DNA from: Azospirillum sp. B510
GTDB taxonomy: Bacteria; Pseudomonadota; Alphaproteobacteria; Azospirillales; Azospirillaceae
Direction: 5' to 3'
DNA length: 64,000 bases
Assembly: GCF_000010725.1 (NCBI RefSeq)
Contig: NC_013855.1
Span: 977,501 to 1,041,500 of the forward strand
This document shows, in pieces, positions 56,757 to 64,000 of this stretch. The notes beneath the pieces are model-generated. The model was not told where the DNA came from. It was given only the letters and a program-made list of their open reading frames with translations, and did no database searches. The position numbers and the translations under genes were made by a program. The first letter of the stretch is position 1. Every line of letters starts with the position of its first letter.

Positions 56757-56791
56757 TGGAAACGTTTTCATTCTTCATGAAACCGTTTTCG
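56757..56791. promoter_or_regulatory. Two tandem LacI-type operator-like sites
   Basis: TGGAAACGTTTTCA (56757-56770, one mismatch from a perfect palindrome) and TGAAACCGTTTTCG (56778-56791) share a GAAAC/CGTTTTC core with the central CG typical of LacI-family operators. Their starts are 21 bases, two helical turns, apart, upstream of the LacI-type regulator gene. Autoregulation and control of the transport operon are inferred. Confidence 0.6.
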
Positions 56792-56921
56792 CGGCGTCAC
56801 GAGATTGAAACACGCCATCGTCACTCTGCACCCGCGCCGGATCGGCCGGCGCCGGGAACATGGGCGCGGACAAGGGTGGCGAATGGTGCGGGACGGTGCG
56901 CGGATGACGGACAGGGGAGCC

Positions 56922-57959
56922 ATGGAGCGCGTGGTGACGATCCGCGACGTGGCGGCGCGCGCCGGGGTGTCCATCGCCACCGTGTCGCGCGTCCTCAACG
57001 GCAGCGGCAACGCCACGCCGGAAACCATGGAGAAGGTGCGCGCCGCCGCCTCCGACCTGTCCTTCCGGCCCAGCACCATCGGGCGCAACCTGAAGGCGGC
57101 GCGCACCCGCACCGTCGGCGTGCTGGTGCCGTCGCTGACCAACCCGGTCTTCGCCGAAAGCGTCGCCGGCATCCAGGACGCCGCGGCGGAAGCCGGCTAC
57201 AGCGTGCTGATCGCCTCCACCGACTATGATCCGGGCCGTGAGGCCCGCGCCATCGAAGGGCTGCTGTCCAACCGGGTCGAGGGGCTGGTGCTGACCGTCG
57301 CCGACGCCGACCGCAGCGGCTCGCTCGACACGCTGGACGAGGTGCGGCTGCCCTATGTCCTGGCCTACAACCAGCCGGAACGGGCGTCGCGCGCCCATGT
57401 GTCGGTCGACAATGTCGCCGCCTCCCGCGCCGTGGTCGAACGGATGACGGCGCTCGGCCATCGGCGCATCGGCATGATCGCCGGCCACTTCCGCCAGTCC
57501 GACCGCTCCCGCCGCCGCCATGCCGGCTGGCTGGCGGCGCTGGAGGCCGCCGGCCTGCGCCCCGGCCCGGTGCTGGATGTCGATTTCAACGAGTTGCGCC
57601 TCACCCACCGGTTGGCCCCCCTTCTGGAGGGGCCGGAGCGGCCGACCGCCTTCTTCGCCTCCAACGACATGCTGGCGCTCGCCACCATCCGGGCGCTGCG
57701 CGACCTCGGCCTTGCGGTGCCCGACGATGTGTCGGTCTGCGGTTTCGACGGGATCGAGGTCGGCCGGCTGATGACGCCCAGCCTCGCCACCCTGGTGCAG
57801 CCGGCCCGTGCCATGGGGGCCACCGCCTTCGAACATCTGCGCACCGGTTTTTCCGGCGAACCGCAAAGCCGCGCCGTGATGCTGCCCTTCACCCTGCGGC
57901 CGGGCGAATCGCTCGGACCTGCGCCATTCGACCCTGCGCCATCACCACCCTCGACCTGA
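56922..57959 (+). CDS. LacI family transcriptional regulator
   Basis: A 345-residue repressor-type protein. The N-terminal helix-turn-helix is VTIRDVAARAGVSIATVSRVLNG, the hinge region is FRPSTIGRNLKAARTRTVGVLVP, and a periplasmic-binding-protein-like effector domain follows, with FFASNDMLALATIRALRDLGLAVPDDVSVCGFDGIE. ATG 56922 has GGGGAG just upstream and starts the protein at the usual distance from the helix-turn-helix; ATG 56904 is an alternative. The gene is followed after 34 bases by an ABC importer operon on the same strand, so it is the likely regulator of that uptake system. The effector is unknown. Confidence 0.93.
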   Translation: MERVVTIRDVAARAGVSIATVSRVLNGSGNATPETMEKVRAAASDLSFRPSTIGRNLKAARTRTVGVLVPSLTNPVFAESVAGIQDAAAEAGYSVLIASTDYDPGREARAIEGLLSNRVEGLVLTVADADRSGSLDTLDEVRLPYVLAYNQPERASRAHVSVDNVAASRAVVERMTALGHRRIGMIAGHFRQSDRSRRRHAGWLAALEAAGLRPGPVLDVDFNELRLTHRLAPLLEGPERPTAFFASNDMLALATIRALRDLGLAVPDDVSVCGFDGIEVGRLMTPSLATLVQPARAMGATAFEHLRTGFSGEPQSRAVMLPFTLRPGESLGPAPFDPAPSPPST

Positions 57960-57993
57960 TCCGAACGCCTTCCCACCGGAGACTTCCGCCATC

Positions 57994-59022
57994 ATGATCA
58001 AGCCGTTCCTGTTCGGCGCCGCCCTCGGTGCCGTCTCGCTGGCCGCCGCTTTCGCCGCGATGGTGACGCCCGCCACGGCGGCCGAACCGACCGCCATCTG
58101 CTACAACTGCCCGCCGGAATGGGCGGACTGGGCCTCGCAGCTGAAGGCGATCAAGGCCGATCTCGGCATCGCCGTGCCGTTCGACAACAAGAATTCCGGC
58201 CAGGCGATCGCCGCCATGCTGGCGGAAAAGGACAAGCCGGTCGCCGACGTCGTCTATCTCGGCGGGCCGGTCGGCATCCAGGCCAAGGCCGCCGGCATCG
58301 TCACTCCCTACAAGCCGGCGGGCTGGGCCGGGATCCCCGACGGGATGAAGGACGCCGACGGCAGCTGGTTCGCCATCCACAGCGGCACGCTGGGCTTCTT
58401 CGTCAACACCGAGGCGCTGGGCGGCAAGCCGGTGCCGCAGAGCTGGGCCGACCTGCTGAAGCCCGACTATTCCGGCATGGTCGGCTATCTCGACCCGACC
58501 AGCGCCGCCGTCGGCTATGTCGGCGCGGTGGCGGTCAATCTGGCGCTGGACGGCGATTACGCCAGCTTCGACAAGGCGATCGGCTGGTTCAAGGATCTCC
58601 AGAGGAACCAGCCCATCGTGCCGAAGCAGACCTCCTACGCCCGCGTCCTGTCGGGCGAGATTCCGATCCTGATCGATTACGACTTCAACGCCTACCGCGC
58701 CAAATACACCGACAAGGCCCCGGTCGCCTTCGTCATCCCCGCGGAGGGGACGGTGTCGATGCCCTACGTCATGGCGCTGGTGAAGAATGGCCCGAACCCG
58801 GACAACGGGAAGAAGGTGCTGGACTATGTGCTGTCCGACAAGGGCCAGACCCTGTGGGCCAACGCCTTCATGCGCCCGGTCCGGGCCGAGGCGATGTCGC
58901 CGGAGACGGCGGCCAAGTTCCTGCCCGCCGCCGACTACGCCCGCGCCCGCCCGGTGGACATGGTCCGCATGGCCGAGGCGCAGAAGGCCTTCATGGACCG
59001 CTACCAGGCGGAGGTGAAGTGA
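57994..59022 (+). CDS. ABC importer substrate-binding protein 1
   Basis: A 342-residue periplasmic binding protein with a signal peptide (hydrophobic residues 4-28, cleavage near ATAAEP). The mature part is of the iron/thiamine/polyamine/2-aminoethylphosphonate binding-protein type (KNSGQAIAAMLAEKDKPVADVVYLGG, then GTLGFFVNTEALGG). A Cys pair (CYNCPPEW) near the mature N-terminus is unusual and could form a disulfide. The gene heads a binding protein-permease-permease-ATPase cluster, overlapping the permease start by 4 bases. The ligand is not evident; the downstream phosphodiesterase suggests a phosphorus-containing molecule. Confidence 0.9.
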   Translation: MIKPFLFGAALGAVSLAAAFAAMVTPATAAEPTAICYNCPPEWADWASQLKAIKADLGIAVPFDNKNSGQAIAAMLAEKDKPVADVVYLGGPVGIQAKAAGIVTPYKPAGWAGIPDGMKDADGSWFAIHSGTLGFFVNTEALGGKPVPQSWADLLKPDYSGMVGYLDPTSAAVGYVGAVAVNLALDGDYASFDKAIGWFKDLQRNQPIVPKQTSYARVLSGEIPILIDYDFNAYRAKYTDKAPVAFVIPAEGTVSMPYVMALVKNGPNPDNGKKVLDYVLSDKGQTLWANAFMRPVRAEAMSPETAAKFLPAADYARARPVDMVRMAEAQKAFMDRYQAEVK

Positions 59023-59906
59023 GCGCCTGCGCGCCCGATGCCCGTCTTCCCAACCGGCCCGCGGCACCGCCGCGGACCGGTCCGGGGATGACCGGCGAGC
59101 CGCTGCGGCTGGCCGCCCTGCTGGCGCCGGCGGCGGCGGTGTTCGCGGCCTTCTTCCTGCTGCCGCTGGTCCGCCTGATCCTGATCGGCGCCGGCGGGGC
59201 GGAGGGATGGTCGGCCTATGTCACCACGCTGGCCGATCCCGGCCATCTCGACAGCCTGGTCTCCACGCTGGCACTGTCGGCCGGGGTGACGGCGGTGACG
59301 CTGGCGGTCTCGACCATCGCCGGGCTGTTCCTGGTGCGCAACCAGTTTCCCGGCCATGCCCTGCTGGTGGCGCTGCTGACCTTCCCGCTGGCCTTTCCCG
59401 GCGTGGTCATCGGCTTCATGGTCATCATGCTGGCCGGGCGCCAGGGGCTGATCGGCACCATCACCCAGGCGCTGGGCGCCGGCAAGCTGGTCTTCGCCTA
59501 CTCCATGGCCGGCCTGTTCCTCGGCTATGTCTATTTCTCGATCCCGCGCGTCATCCTGACGGTGATGGCGGCGGCGGAGAAGCTGGACCCGCGGCTGGAG
59601 GAGGCGGCGCGCTCGCTGGGGGCGTCGCCCTGGCGGGTGGTGGCCGACATCATCCTGCCGGCGCTGAAACCGGCGCTGATCTCGGCCGGCGCCCTGTGCT
59701 TCGCCACCTCGATGGGCGCCTTCGGCACCGCCTTCACCCTCGCCACCCGGATCAATGTGCTGCCGATGACGATCTATACCGAATTCACGCTCCAGGCGAA
59801 CATCGCGGCGGCGGCGGCGCTCAGCGTCCTGCTCGGCGTCATCACCTGGGCGGCGCTGGCGGTGGCGCGCAGCGTCGCCGGCACCTCCGTCGCGGCGGCG
59901 GGGTGA
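59019..59906 (+). CDS. ABC importer permease 1
   Basis: A 295-residue inner-membrane permease of the MetI/PotB type with about six hydrophobic segments. The EAA loop is EEAARSLGASPWRVVADIILP. The GTG at 59019 overlaps the binding-protein stop and has GGAGGTGAA upstream; ATG 59088 (MTGEPLRL) would remove a proline-rich N-terminal stretch and is possible. It pairs with the next permease to form the channel. Confidence 0.92.
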   Translation: MSACAPDARLPNRPAAPPRTGPGMTGEPLRLAALLAPAAAVFAAFFLLPLVRLILIGAGGAEGWSAYVTTLADPGHLDSLVSTLALSAGVTAVTLAVSTIAGLFLVRNQFPGHALLVALLTFPLAFPGVVIGFMVIMLAGRQGLIGTITQALGAGKLVFAYSMAGLFLGYVYFSIPRVILTVMAAAEKLDPRLEEAARSLGASPWRVVADIILPALKPALISAGALCFATSMGAFGTAFTLATRINVLPMTIYTEFTLQANIAAAAALSVLLGVITWAALAVARSVAGTSVAAAG

Positions 59907-59911
59907 GGGCG

Positions 59912-60730
59912 ATGCGCAGCCTATCAAACCATGATCTTTCCAACCGCCGGGGTTGGGGCTTCTGGCTGCAACTGGGCTTCACCCTGCTGGTCTGCGCCCT
60001 GCTGACCGTGCCGATGGTGATGTCGATGCTGGCCGGTCTGACCGCCAACTATTTCATCGGCCTGAAAAGCGGCCTGACCCTGCGCTGGGTCGAGGAGGTG
60101 TGGCGGGTCTATTCCGGCACCATCCTGCTGTCCTTGCAGATCGCCTTCGCCTGTCTGGCCTGCACGCTGGCGCTGGGCGTGCCGGCGGCCTATGTGCTGA
60201 CGCGCCGCCCCGGCCGGATCGCCCGGCTGGTGGAGGAGCTGCTGATGATGCCGGTCGCCATTCCCGGCCTCGCCACCGCGCTGGCGCTGATCGTCACCTA
60301 TGGCGGCGTCGGCGATCTGCGCGGCAGCTGGCTGTTCATCCTGATCGGCCATGTGCTGTTCACCCTGCCCTTCATGGTGCGCGCCGTGCTGGCGGTGATG
60401 GGCTCCATCGACCTGACGACGCTGGAGGAGGGGGCGGCCAGCCTGGGCGCCGGCTTCGCGCGCCGCTTCGCCACGGTGGTGCTGCCCAACTGCCGCTCCG
60501 GCATCCTCGCCGGGTCGCTGATGGTGCTGACCCTGTCGGTCGGCGAGTTCAACCTGACCTGGCTGCTGCACACGCCGTTGACCAAGACGCTGCCGGTCGG
60601 GCTGGCCGACAGCTACGCCTCGCTGCGGATCGAGATCGGCAGCGCCTACACCCTCGTCTTTTTCCTGATGATCGTGCCCAGCCTGATCCTGATGCAGGGT
60701 CTGGCCCGCCGCGGCCGTCCGTCCGTTTGA
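59912..60730 (+). CDS. ABC importer permease 2
   Basis: A 272-residue permease of the PotC type with about six membrane segments. The EAA loop is EEGAASLGAGFARRFATVVLP. ATG 59912 is chosen, with GTGAGGG just before it; a GTG at 59903 overlapping the previous stop adds three residues and is equally possible. It ends 11 bases before the ATPase gene. Confidence 0.92.
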   Translation: MRSLSNHDLSNRRGWGFWLQLGFTLLVCALLTVPMVMSMLAGLTANYFIGLKSGLTLRWVEEVWRVYSGTILLSLQIAFACLACTLALGVPAAYVLTRRPGRIARLVEELLMMPVAIPGLATALALIVTYGGVGDLRGSWLFILIGHVLFTLPFMVRAVLAVMGSIDLTTLEEGAASLGAGFARRFATVVLPNCRSGILAGSLMVLTLSVGEFNLTWLLHTPLTKTLPVGLADSYASLRIEIGSAYTLVFFLMIVPSLILMQGLARRGRPSV

Positions 60731-60741
60731 GGCCCCCTCCG

Positions 60742-61806
60742 ATGCCCGATGCCCAGATGCCCGACAGCTTCCATCTCGACGCCGTGCCGATCCGCCTGGA
60801 GCGCTGCGGCAAGACCTTCGCCGGCGGCGCCCGCGCGCTGGAGCCGCTGGACCTGACCATCCGCGGCGGCGAGACCGTCGTCTTCCTGGGCCCGAGCGGC
60901 TGCGGCAAGACCACGACGCTGCGCATCATCGCCGGGCTGGAAAGCCCCGATCCCGGCGGCCGGGTGCTGTTCGGCGAGGATGACGTCACCGCCCTGCCGA
61001 TCGAGCGGCGCAATGTCGGCATGGTGTTCCAGAGCTACGCCCTGTTCCCCAACATGACGGTGGCCGAAAACGTCGCCTATGGCCTGAAGGTGCGCAAACT
61101 GCCCCGCGCCGAACGCGCCCGCCGGGTCGAGGAGATGCTGGAGCTGATGCATCTCGGCGAGTTCGCCGGGCGGCGGATCGACCAACTCTCCGGCGGCCAG
61201 CGCCAGCGGGTGGCGCTGGCCCGCGCCCTGGTGGTGCGGCCGCGCGTGCTGCTGCTGGACGAGCCGCTGACGGCGCTCGACGCCAAGCTGCGCGACAGCC
61301 TGCGGCTGGAGATCGACCGGCTTCTGCGCGGTCTGGGCATCACCGCCGTCTATGTCACCCATGACCAGGGCGAGGCGATGGCGCTGGGCGACCGCATCGT
61401 CGTGATGGCCAAGGGCCGGGTCGCCCAGGTCGGCACCCCGCGCGAGATCTATTATCAGCCGGCGGACGGCTTCGTCGCCGACTTCATCGGCACGATGAAC
61501 CGGCTGGGCGGCACGGTGCGCGGCGGCATGCTGTCGCTCGGGACCGCCCTGCTGCCCTGGTCCGGGGCGGATGGCGCGGTCGAGCTGCTGGTGCGGCCGG
61601 AGGATCTGGCGCTGGCCGGCGAGGCCGACGGGCATCTGGGCGGCACCGTCGCCGCCGCGGTGTTCCTGGGCGACCGCACCCGTCTGGTGGTGGAGCCGGC
61701 GGACGGCCCGGCGCTGACGGTGGACACCGCCGGGCGCAGCGACCTGGGACGCGGCGACCGGGTGTGGCTGCGCGTCGATCCGGCGAGGCTGCTGGCGATG
61801 CCGTGA
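60742..61806 (+). CDS. ABC importer ATPase (PotA/UgpC/FbpC type)
   Basis: A 354-residue ATP-binding subunit. Walker A is GPSGCGKTTT, the Q-loop region is GMVFQSYALFPNMTV, the signature is LSGGQRQRVALARAL, Walker B is VLLLDEPLTALD and the switch is VTHDQGEAM. A C-terminal TOBE-like domain (about residues 245-354) is present, as in sugar-phosphate, polyamine and iron importers. It energises the two permeases encoded just upstream. ATG 60742 is used; ATG 60757 (MPDSFHL) is an in-frame alternative. Confidence 0.94.
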   Translation: MPDAQMPDSFHLDAVPIRLERCGKTFAGGARALEPLDLTIRGGETVVFLGPSGCGKTTTLRIIAGLESPDPGGRVLFGEDDVTALPIERRNVGMVFQSYALFPNMTVAENVAYGLKVRKLPRAERARRVEEMLELMHLGEFAGRRIDQLSGGQRQRVALARALVVRPRVLLLDEPLTALDAKLRDSLRLEIDRLLRGLGITAVYVTHDQGEAMALGDRIVVMAKGRVAQVGTPREIYYQPADGFVADFIGTMNRLGGTVRGGMLSLGTALLPWSGADGAVELLVRPEDLALAGEADGHLGGTVAAAVFLGDRTRLVVEPADGPALTVDTAGRSDLGRGDRVWLRVDPARLLAMP

Positions 61807-61864
61807 GTTCCAGCAACGCCGGGCTGGCCCCCAAAAAATCAAACACTCAAGTCCAGGCTCCCCC

Positions 61865-62683
61865 ATGATCATCGTCCAGATCACCGACACCCACATCAAG
61901 CCCCACGGCCGCCTCGCCTACCGGCGCGTCGACACGGCACCCTTCCTGGAACGCGCCGTCGCCGCCCTGCTGGCGCTCGATCCGCGCCCGGACGTCATCC
62001 TCGCCACCGGCGACCTCGTCGATGCCGGCCATGCCGAGGAGTATGAGCGGCTGCTCGGCCTGCTGCGCCCGCTCGACATCCCGCTCTTCGCGGTGCCCGG
62101 CAACCATGACGAGCGCGCCGGCCTCGCCCGCGCCTTCCCCGATCTGGCGGCGCGGGTCGGCGGCGGCCGCTTCTTCCACTACACGGTGGAGGACTGGCCG
62201 ATCCGCCTGATCGCCATGGACACCGTGCTGCCGGGCTCCGGCGCCGGCGAAGTCTGCGCCGAACGGCTCGACTGGCTCGACGCCCGGCTGGCGGAACAGC
62301 CGGAGCGTCCGACCATCATCTTCCAGCACCATCCGCCCTTTGACACCGGCATCGGCCATATGGACCGGCTGGGGTTGAGCGGCTCCGCCGAGATGGCCGC
62401 GGTGGTCCGCCGTCATCCGCAGGTGGAGCGGGTGCTCTGCGGCCATCTGCACCGGCCGATCCAGGTGCGCTGGGCCGGCACCATCGCCTCCACCGCCCCC
62501 TCCACCGCGCATCAGGTGGCGCTCGACCTGCGCGACGACGCGCCGTCGGCCTTCGTGATGGAGCCGCCCGGCTACCAGATCCACATGTGGCGGGCCGACA
62601 CCGGCGTCGTCAGCCACACCGCGGTGATCGGCGCCTATGACGGCCCCTATCCCTTCTTCAAGGACGGAAAGCTGATCGATTGA
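61865..62683 (+). CDS. Calcineurin-like phosphodiesterase (GpdQ/CpdA family)
   Basis: A 272-residue binuclear metallophosphoesterase. Motifs in order: DTHI (residues 8-11), GDLVD, GNHDE, QHHPP and GHLH, which together ligate the two metals. Overall layout, including the C-terminal YDGPYPFF, resembles glycerophosphodiesterase GpdQ and the class III cAMP phosphodiesterases. There is no signal peptide, so it is cytoplasmic. It sits 58 bases after the ABC ATPase and probably hydrolyses a phosphodiester brought in by that importer; this is inferred. Confidence 0.92.
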   Translation: MIIVQITDTHIKPHGRLAYRRVDTAPFLERAVAALLALDPRPDVILATGDLVDAGHAEEYERLLGLLRPLDIPLFAVPGNHDERAGLARAFPDLAARVGGGRFFHYTVEDWPIRLIAMDTVLPGSGAGEVCAERLDWLDARLAEQPERPTIIFQHHPPFDTGIGHMDRLGLSGSAEMAAVVRRHPQVERVLCGHLHRPIQVRWAGTIASTAPSTAHQVALDLRDDAPSAFVMEPPGYQIHMWRADTGVVSHTAVIGAYDGPYPFFKDGKLID

Positions 62684-62700
62684 CCCGGTCATGCGGGTCG

Positions 62701-62718
62701 CTGTCACGCGCCTGTCAT
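62701..62718 (+). promoter_or_regulatory. PHO box (PhoB operator)
   Basis: CTGTCAC-GCGC-CTGTCAT: two 7-base direct repeats separated by 4 bases, matching the CTGTCAT-N4-CTGTCAT PhoB consensus at 13 of 14 repeat positions. It lies 46 bases upstream of the second binding-protein gene, in the right orientation to activate it under phosphate starvation. Confidence 0.85.
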
Positions 62719-62764
62719 GGGCTTGGCGTAAGACAGGGCTCCCGGTCCAACGGAGATGACAGAG

Positions 62765-63766
62765 ATGAAGGCGTTGCTCGCCACCCTCGCCACGGTGCTG
62801 ACGCTGGCGCTCGGCCCCGCCGCCATTTCCGGGGCCGCGCAGGCCGATGGCGCCACCGGCAAGCTGGTGCTCTACACCTCGCAGCTGGAGCCGGACGCCC
62901 GCCAGACGGTGGAGGCCTTCAAGGCGAAGAACCCCGGCGTCGAGGTGGAATGGATCCGCAACGGCACCACCGAGCTGATGAACAAGCTGCGCGCCGAATT
63001 CACCGCCGGGGCGCCGCAGCCCGACCTGCTGCTGATCGCCGACGCGGTGACGATGGAATCGCTGAAGGCGGAGAAGCGGCTGCAACCCTATGACGGCGCC
63101 CCGGTGGCGGGCTACCGCCCCGGCACCCATGACCCGCAGGGCTATTGGTTCGGCACCAAGCTGATCACCACCGGCATCGTCTACAACACCGCCGCCCCGA
63201 TGAAGCCGGTCTCCTGGCAGGATCTGCTGAAGCCGGAGGCCAAGGGCAGCACGGTGATGCCGAGCCCGCTCTATTCCGGCGCCGCCGCCATCCATATGGC
63301 GGCGATCAAGGCGCAGCCGTCGCTCGGCCTGGCCTATTACGAGGCGTTGCAGCGCAACGGCACCACCGCGGCCAAGGGCAATGGCGGCATCCTGAAGGAT
63401 GTCGCCGGTGGGGCGAAGCTCTACGGCATGGTCGTCGATTACCTGCCGATCCGCGAGCATCTGAAGGGCGCCCCCGTCGCCTTCGTCTTTCCCAAGGAGG
63501 GCGTCAGTGCGGTCAGCGAGCCGGTGGCGATCCTCGGCACGGCGAAGAACCCGGCGGCGGCCAAGGCCTTCATCGACTTCCTGCTGAGCCGCGAGGGGCA
63601 GGAGCTGGCCTCGGCCCAGGGCTTCCTGCCGGCGCTGCCGGGGGTGAACCCGCCGCCGGGCTTCCCCGATCCGGCGTCCATCACCCTGCTGCCCTACGAC
63701 CCCGCCAAGGCGCTGGCCGAGGACGACGCCAACAAGCGCGCCTTCGCCGACCTGTTCGGCGGGTGA
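62765..63766 (+). CDS. ABC importer substrate-binding protein 2 (AfuA/FutA-like), PHO-box controlled
   Basis: A 333-residue periplasmic binding protein with signal peptide (about residues 1-27, ending ISGAAQA). The mature protein starts KLVLYTSQLEPDARQTVEAFKAKNPGVEVEW and has the fold pattern of iron(III)/aminoethylphosphonate-type binding proteins (PDLLLIAD, YWFGTKLITTGIVYN). ATG 62765 is preferred because GGAG lies 8 bases upstream; ATG 62756 overlaps that site. A consensus-like PHO box precedes it. No permease or ATPase follows within the window, so it may use the upstream ABC system or partners beyond base 64000. AfuA-like genes have been reported in PhoB regulons of other alphaproteobacteria, as far as I recall. 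Confidence 0.92.
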   Translation: MKALLATLATVLTLALGPAAISGAAQADGATGKLVLYTSQLEPDARQTVEAFKAKNPGVEVEWIRNGTTELMNKLRAEFTAGAPQPDLLLIADAVTMESLKAEKRLQPYDGAPVAGYRPGTHDPQGYWFGTKLITTGIVYNTAAPMKPVSWQDLLKPEAKGSTVMPSPLYSGAAAIHMAAIKAQPSLGLAYYEALQRNGTTAAKGNGGILKDVAGGAKLYGMVVDYLPIREHLKGAPVAFVFPKEGVSAVSEPVAILGTAKNPAAAKAFIDFLLSREGQELASAQGFLPALPGVNPPPGFPDPASITLLPYDPAKALAEDDANKRAFADLFGG

Positions 63767-63785
63767 GTGGGATGACGCGAAACAT

Positions 63786-64000
63786 CCCTCTCCCGCCCCG
63801 GGAGAGGGCGTGTAGCCGACGGCCGCAGGCCGGACGAACACCGAAGGTGATCGTAGGCGGAGCGCTGTCGTGAGACTTGCGAACGACTGTGGGGCCCATG
63901 CAGAGCATGGGAAGGGTGAGGGATGGTCCAAGAATCCATCCGCTTCCGGTTCCTTGAATCACCCCTCACCCTCCCCACGCCTCTGGCGCGGGTCCCCTCC
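63786..64000. repeat. Palindrome-rich intergenic sequence
   Basis: No gene is visible after 63766. CCCTCTCCCG at 63786-63795 pairs perfectly with CGGGAGAGGG at 63799-63808, which could end the preceding transcript. Farther on, GGGAAGGGTGAGGG (about 63909-63922) is nearly complementary to CCCCTCACCCTCCCC (about 63962-63976). Such C/T-rich arms are common in dispersed extragenic repeats of G+C-rich alphaproteobacteria; copy number cannot be judged here. Confidence 0.5.

Overview
The window is about 70% G+C, with G/C-ending codons, many GTG starts and tightly overlapping genes. With the gene families present, this points to a free-living, metal- and phosphate-responsive alphaproteobacterium of the Azospirillum/Rhodospirillales type. 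That placement is inference; no rRNA gene is present to confirm it.

Layout. 1-5 kb: the 5' part of an AceE/MdeB-like thiamine-diphosphate 2-oxoacid dehydrogenase gene, a divergent Lrp/AsnC regulator, an MFS transporter and a short-chain dehydrogenase. 5.5-9.6 kb: a stand-alone Pls/PosA-type NRPS-like enzyme with a membrane and hexapeptide-repeat C-terminus. 9.8-15.3 kb: class I fumarase, a ccdAB toxin-antitoxin pair, an RluA-type pseudouridine synthase, a PilJ/NarX-like sensor kinase and a pirin. 15.4-19 kb: a Zn/Cd/Pb-type P-type ATPase with a divergent MerR regulator and its 19-bp-spacer promoter, then a GntR/UTRA regulator.

19.1-56.4 kb is the centrepiece, a siderophore-type nonribosomal peptide locus in two divergent operons. 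The minus-strand operon holds MbtH, a TonB-dependent receptor, two tiny membrane proteins, a PepSY membrane protein and a SyrD/PvdE-type exporter. The plus-strand operon holds a stand-alone Fe(II)/2-oxoglutarate hydroxylase (SyrP/TauD type) and three giant NRPSs (about 2651, 2730 and 4578 aa) with seven adenylation domains and one thioesterase. Pocket residues read by hand predict Asp-Gly | Asp-Ser | Ser-Asp-Gly, with epimerisation at residues 1, 3, 5 and 6. Every Asp module, and no other, has two carrier domains in tandem before its epimerase (A-T-T-E). If the hydroxylase converts the three Asp residues to beta-hydroxy-Asp, the product would have three bidentate iron ligands and need no catechol or hydroxamate. 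No gene for those is visible here. The Ser adenylation region and the Gly adenylation-carrier region are each duplicated almost without change between synthetases, which suggests recent module copying or gene conversion.

56.5-64 kb: tRNA-Arg(CCG) with its terminator and a nearby partial tRNA copy, a LacI regulator with two operator-like sites, an ABC importer (binding protein, two permeases, ATPase), a calcineurin-like phosphodiesterase and a second binding protein preceded by a consensus-like PHO box. This suggests uptake and cleavage of an organophosphate under phosphate limitation. The window ends in palindromic intergenic sequence.
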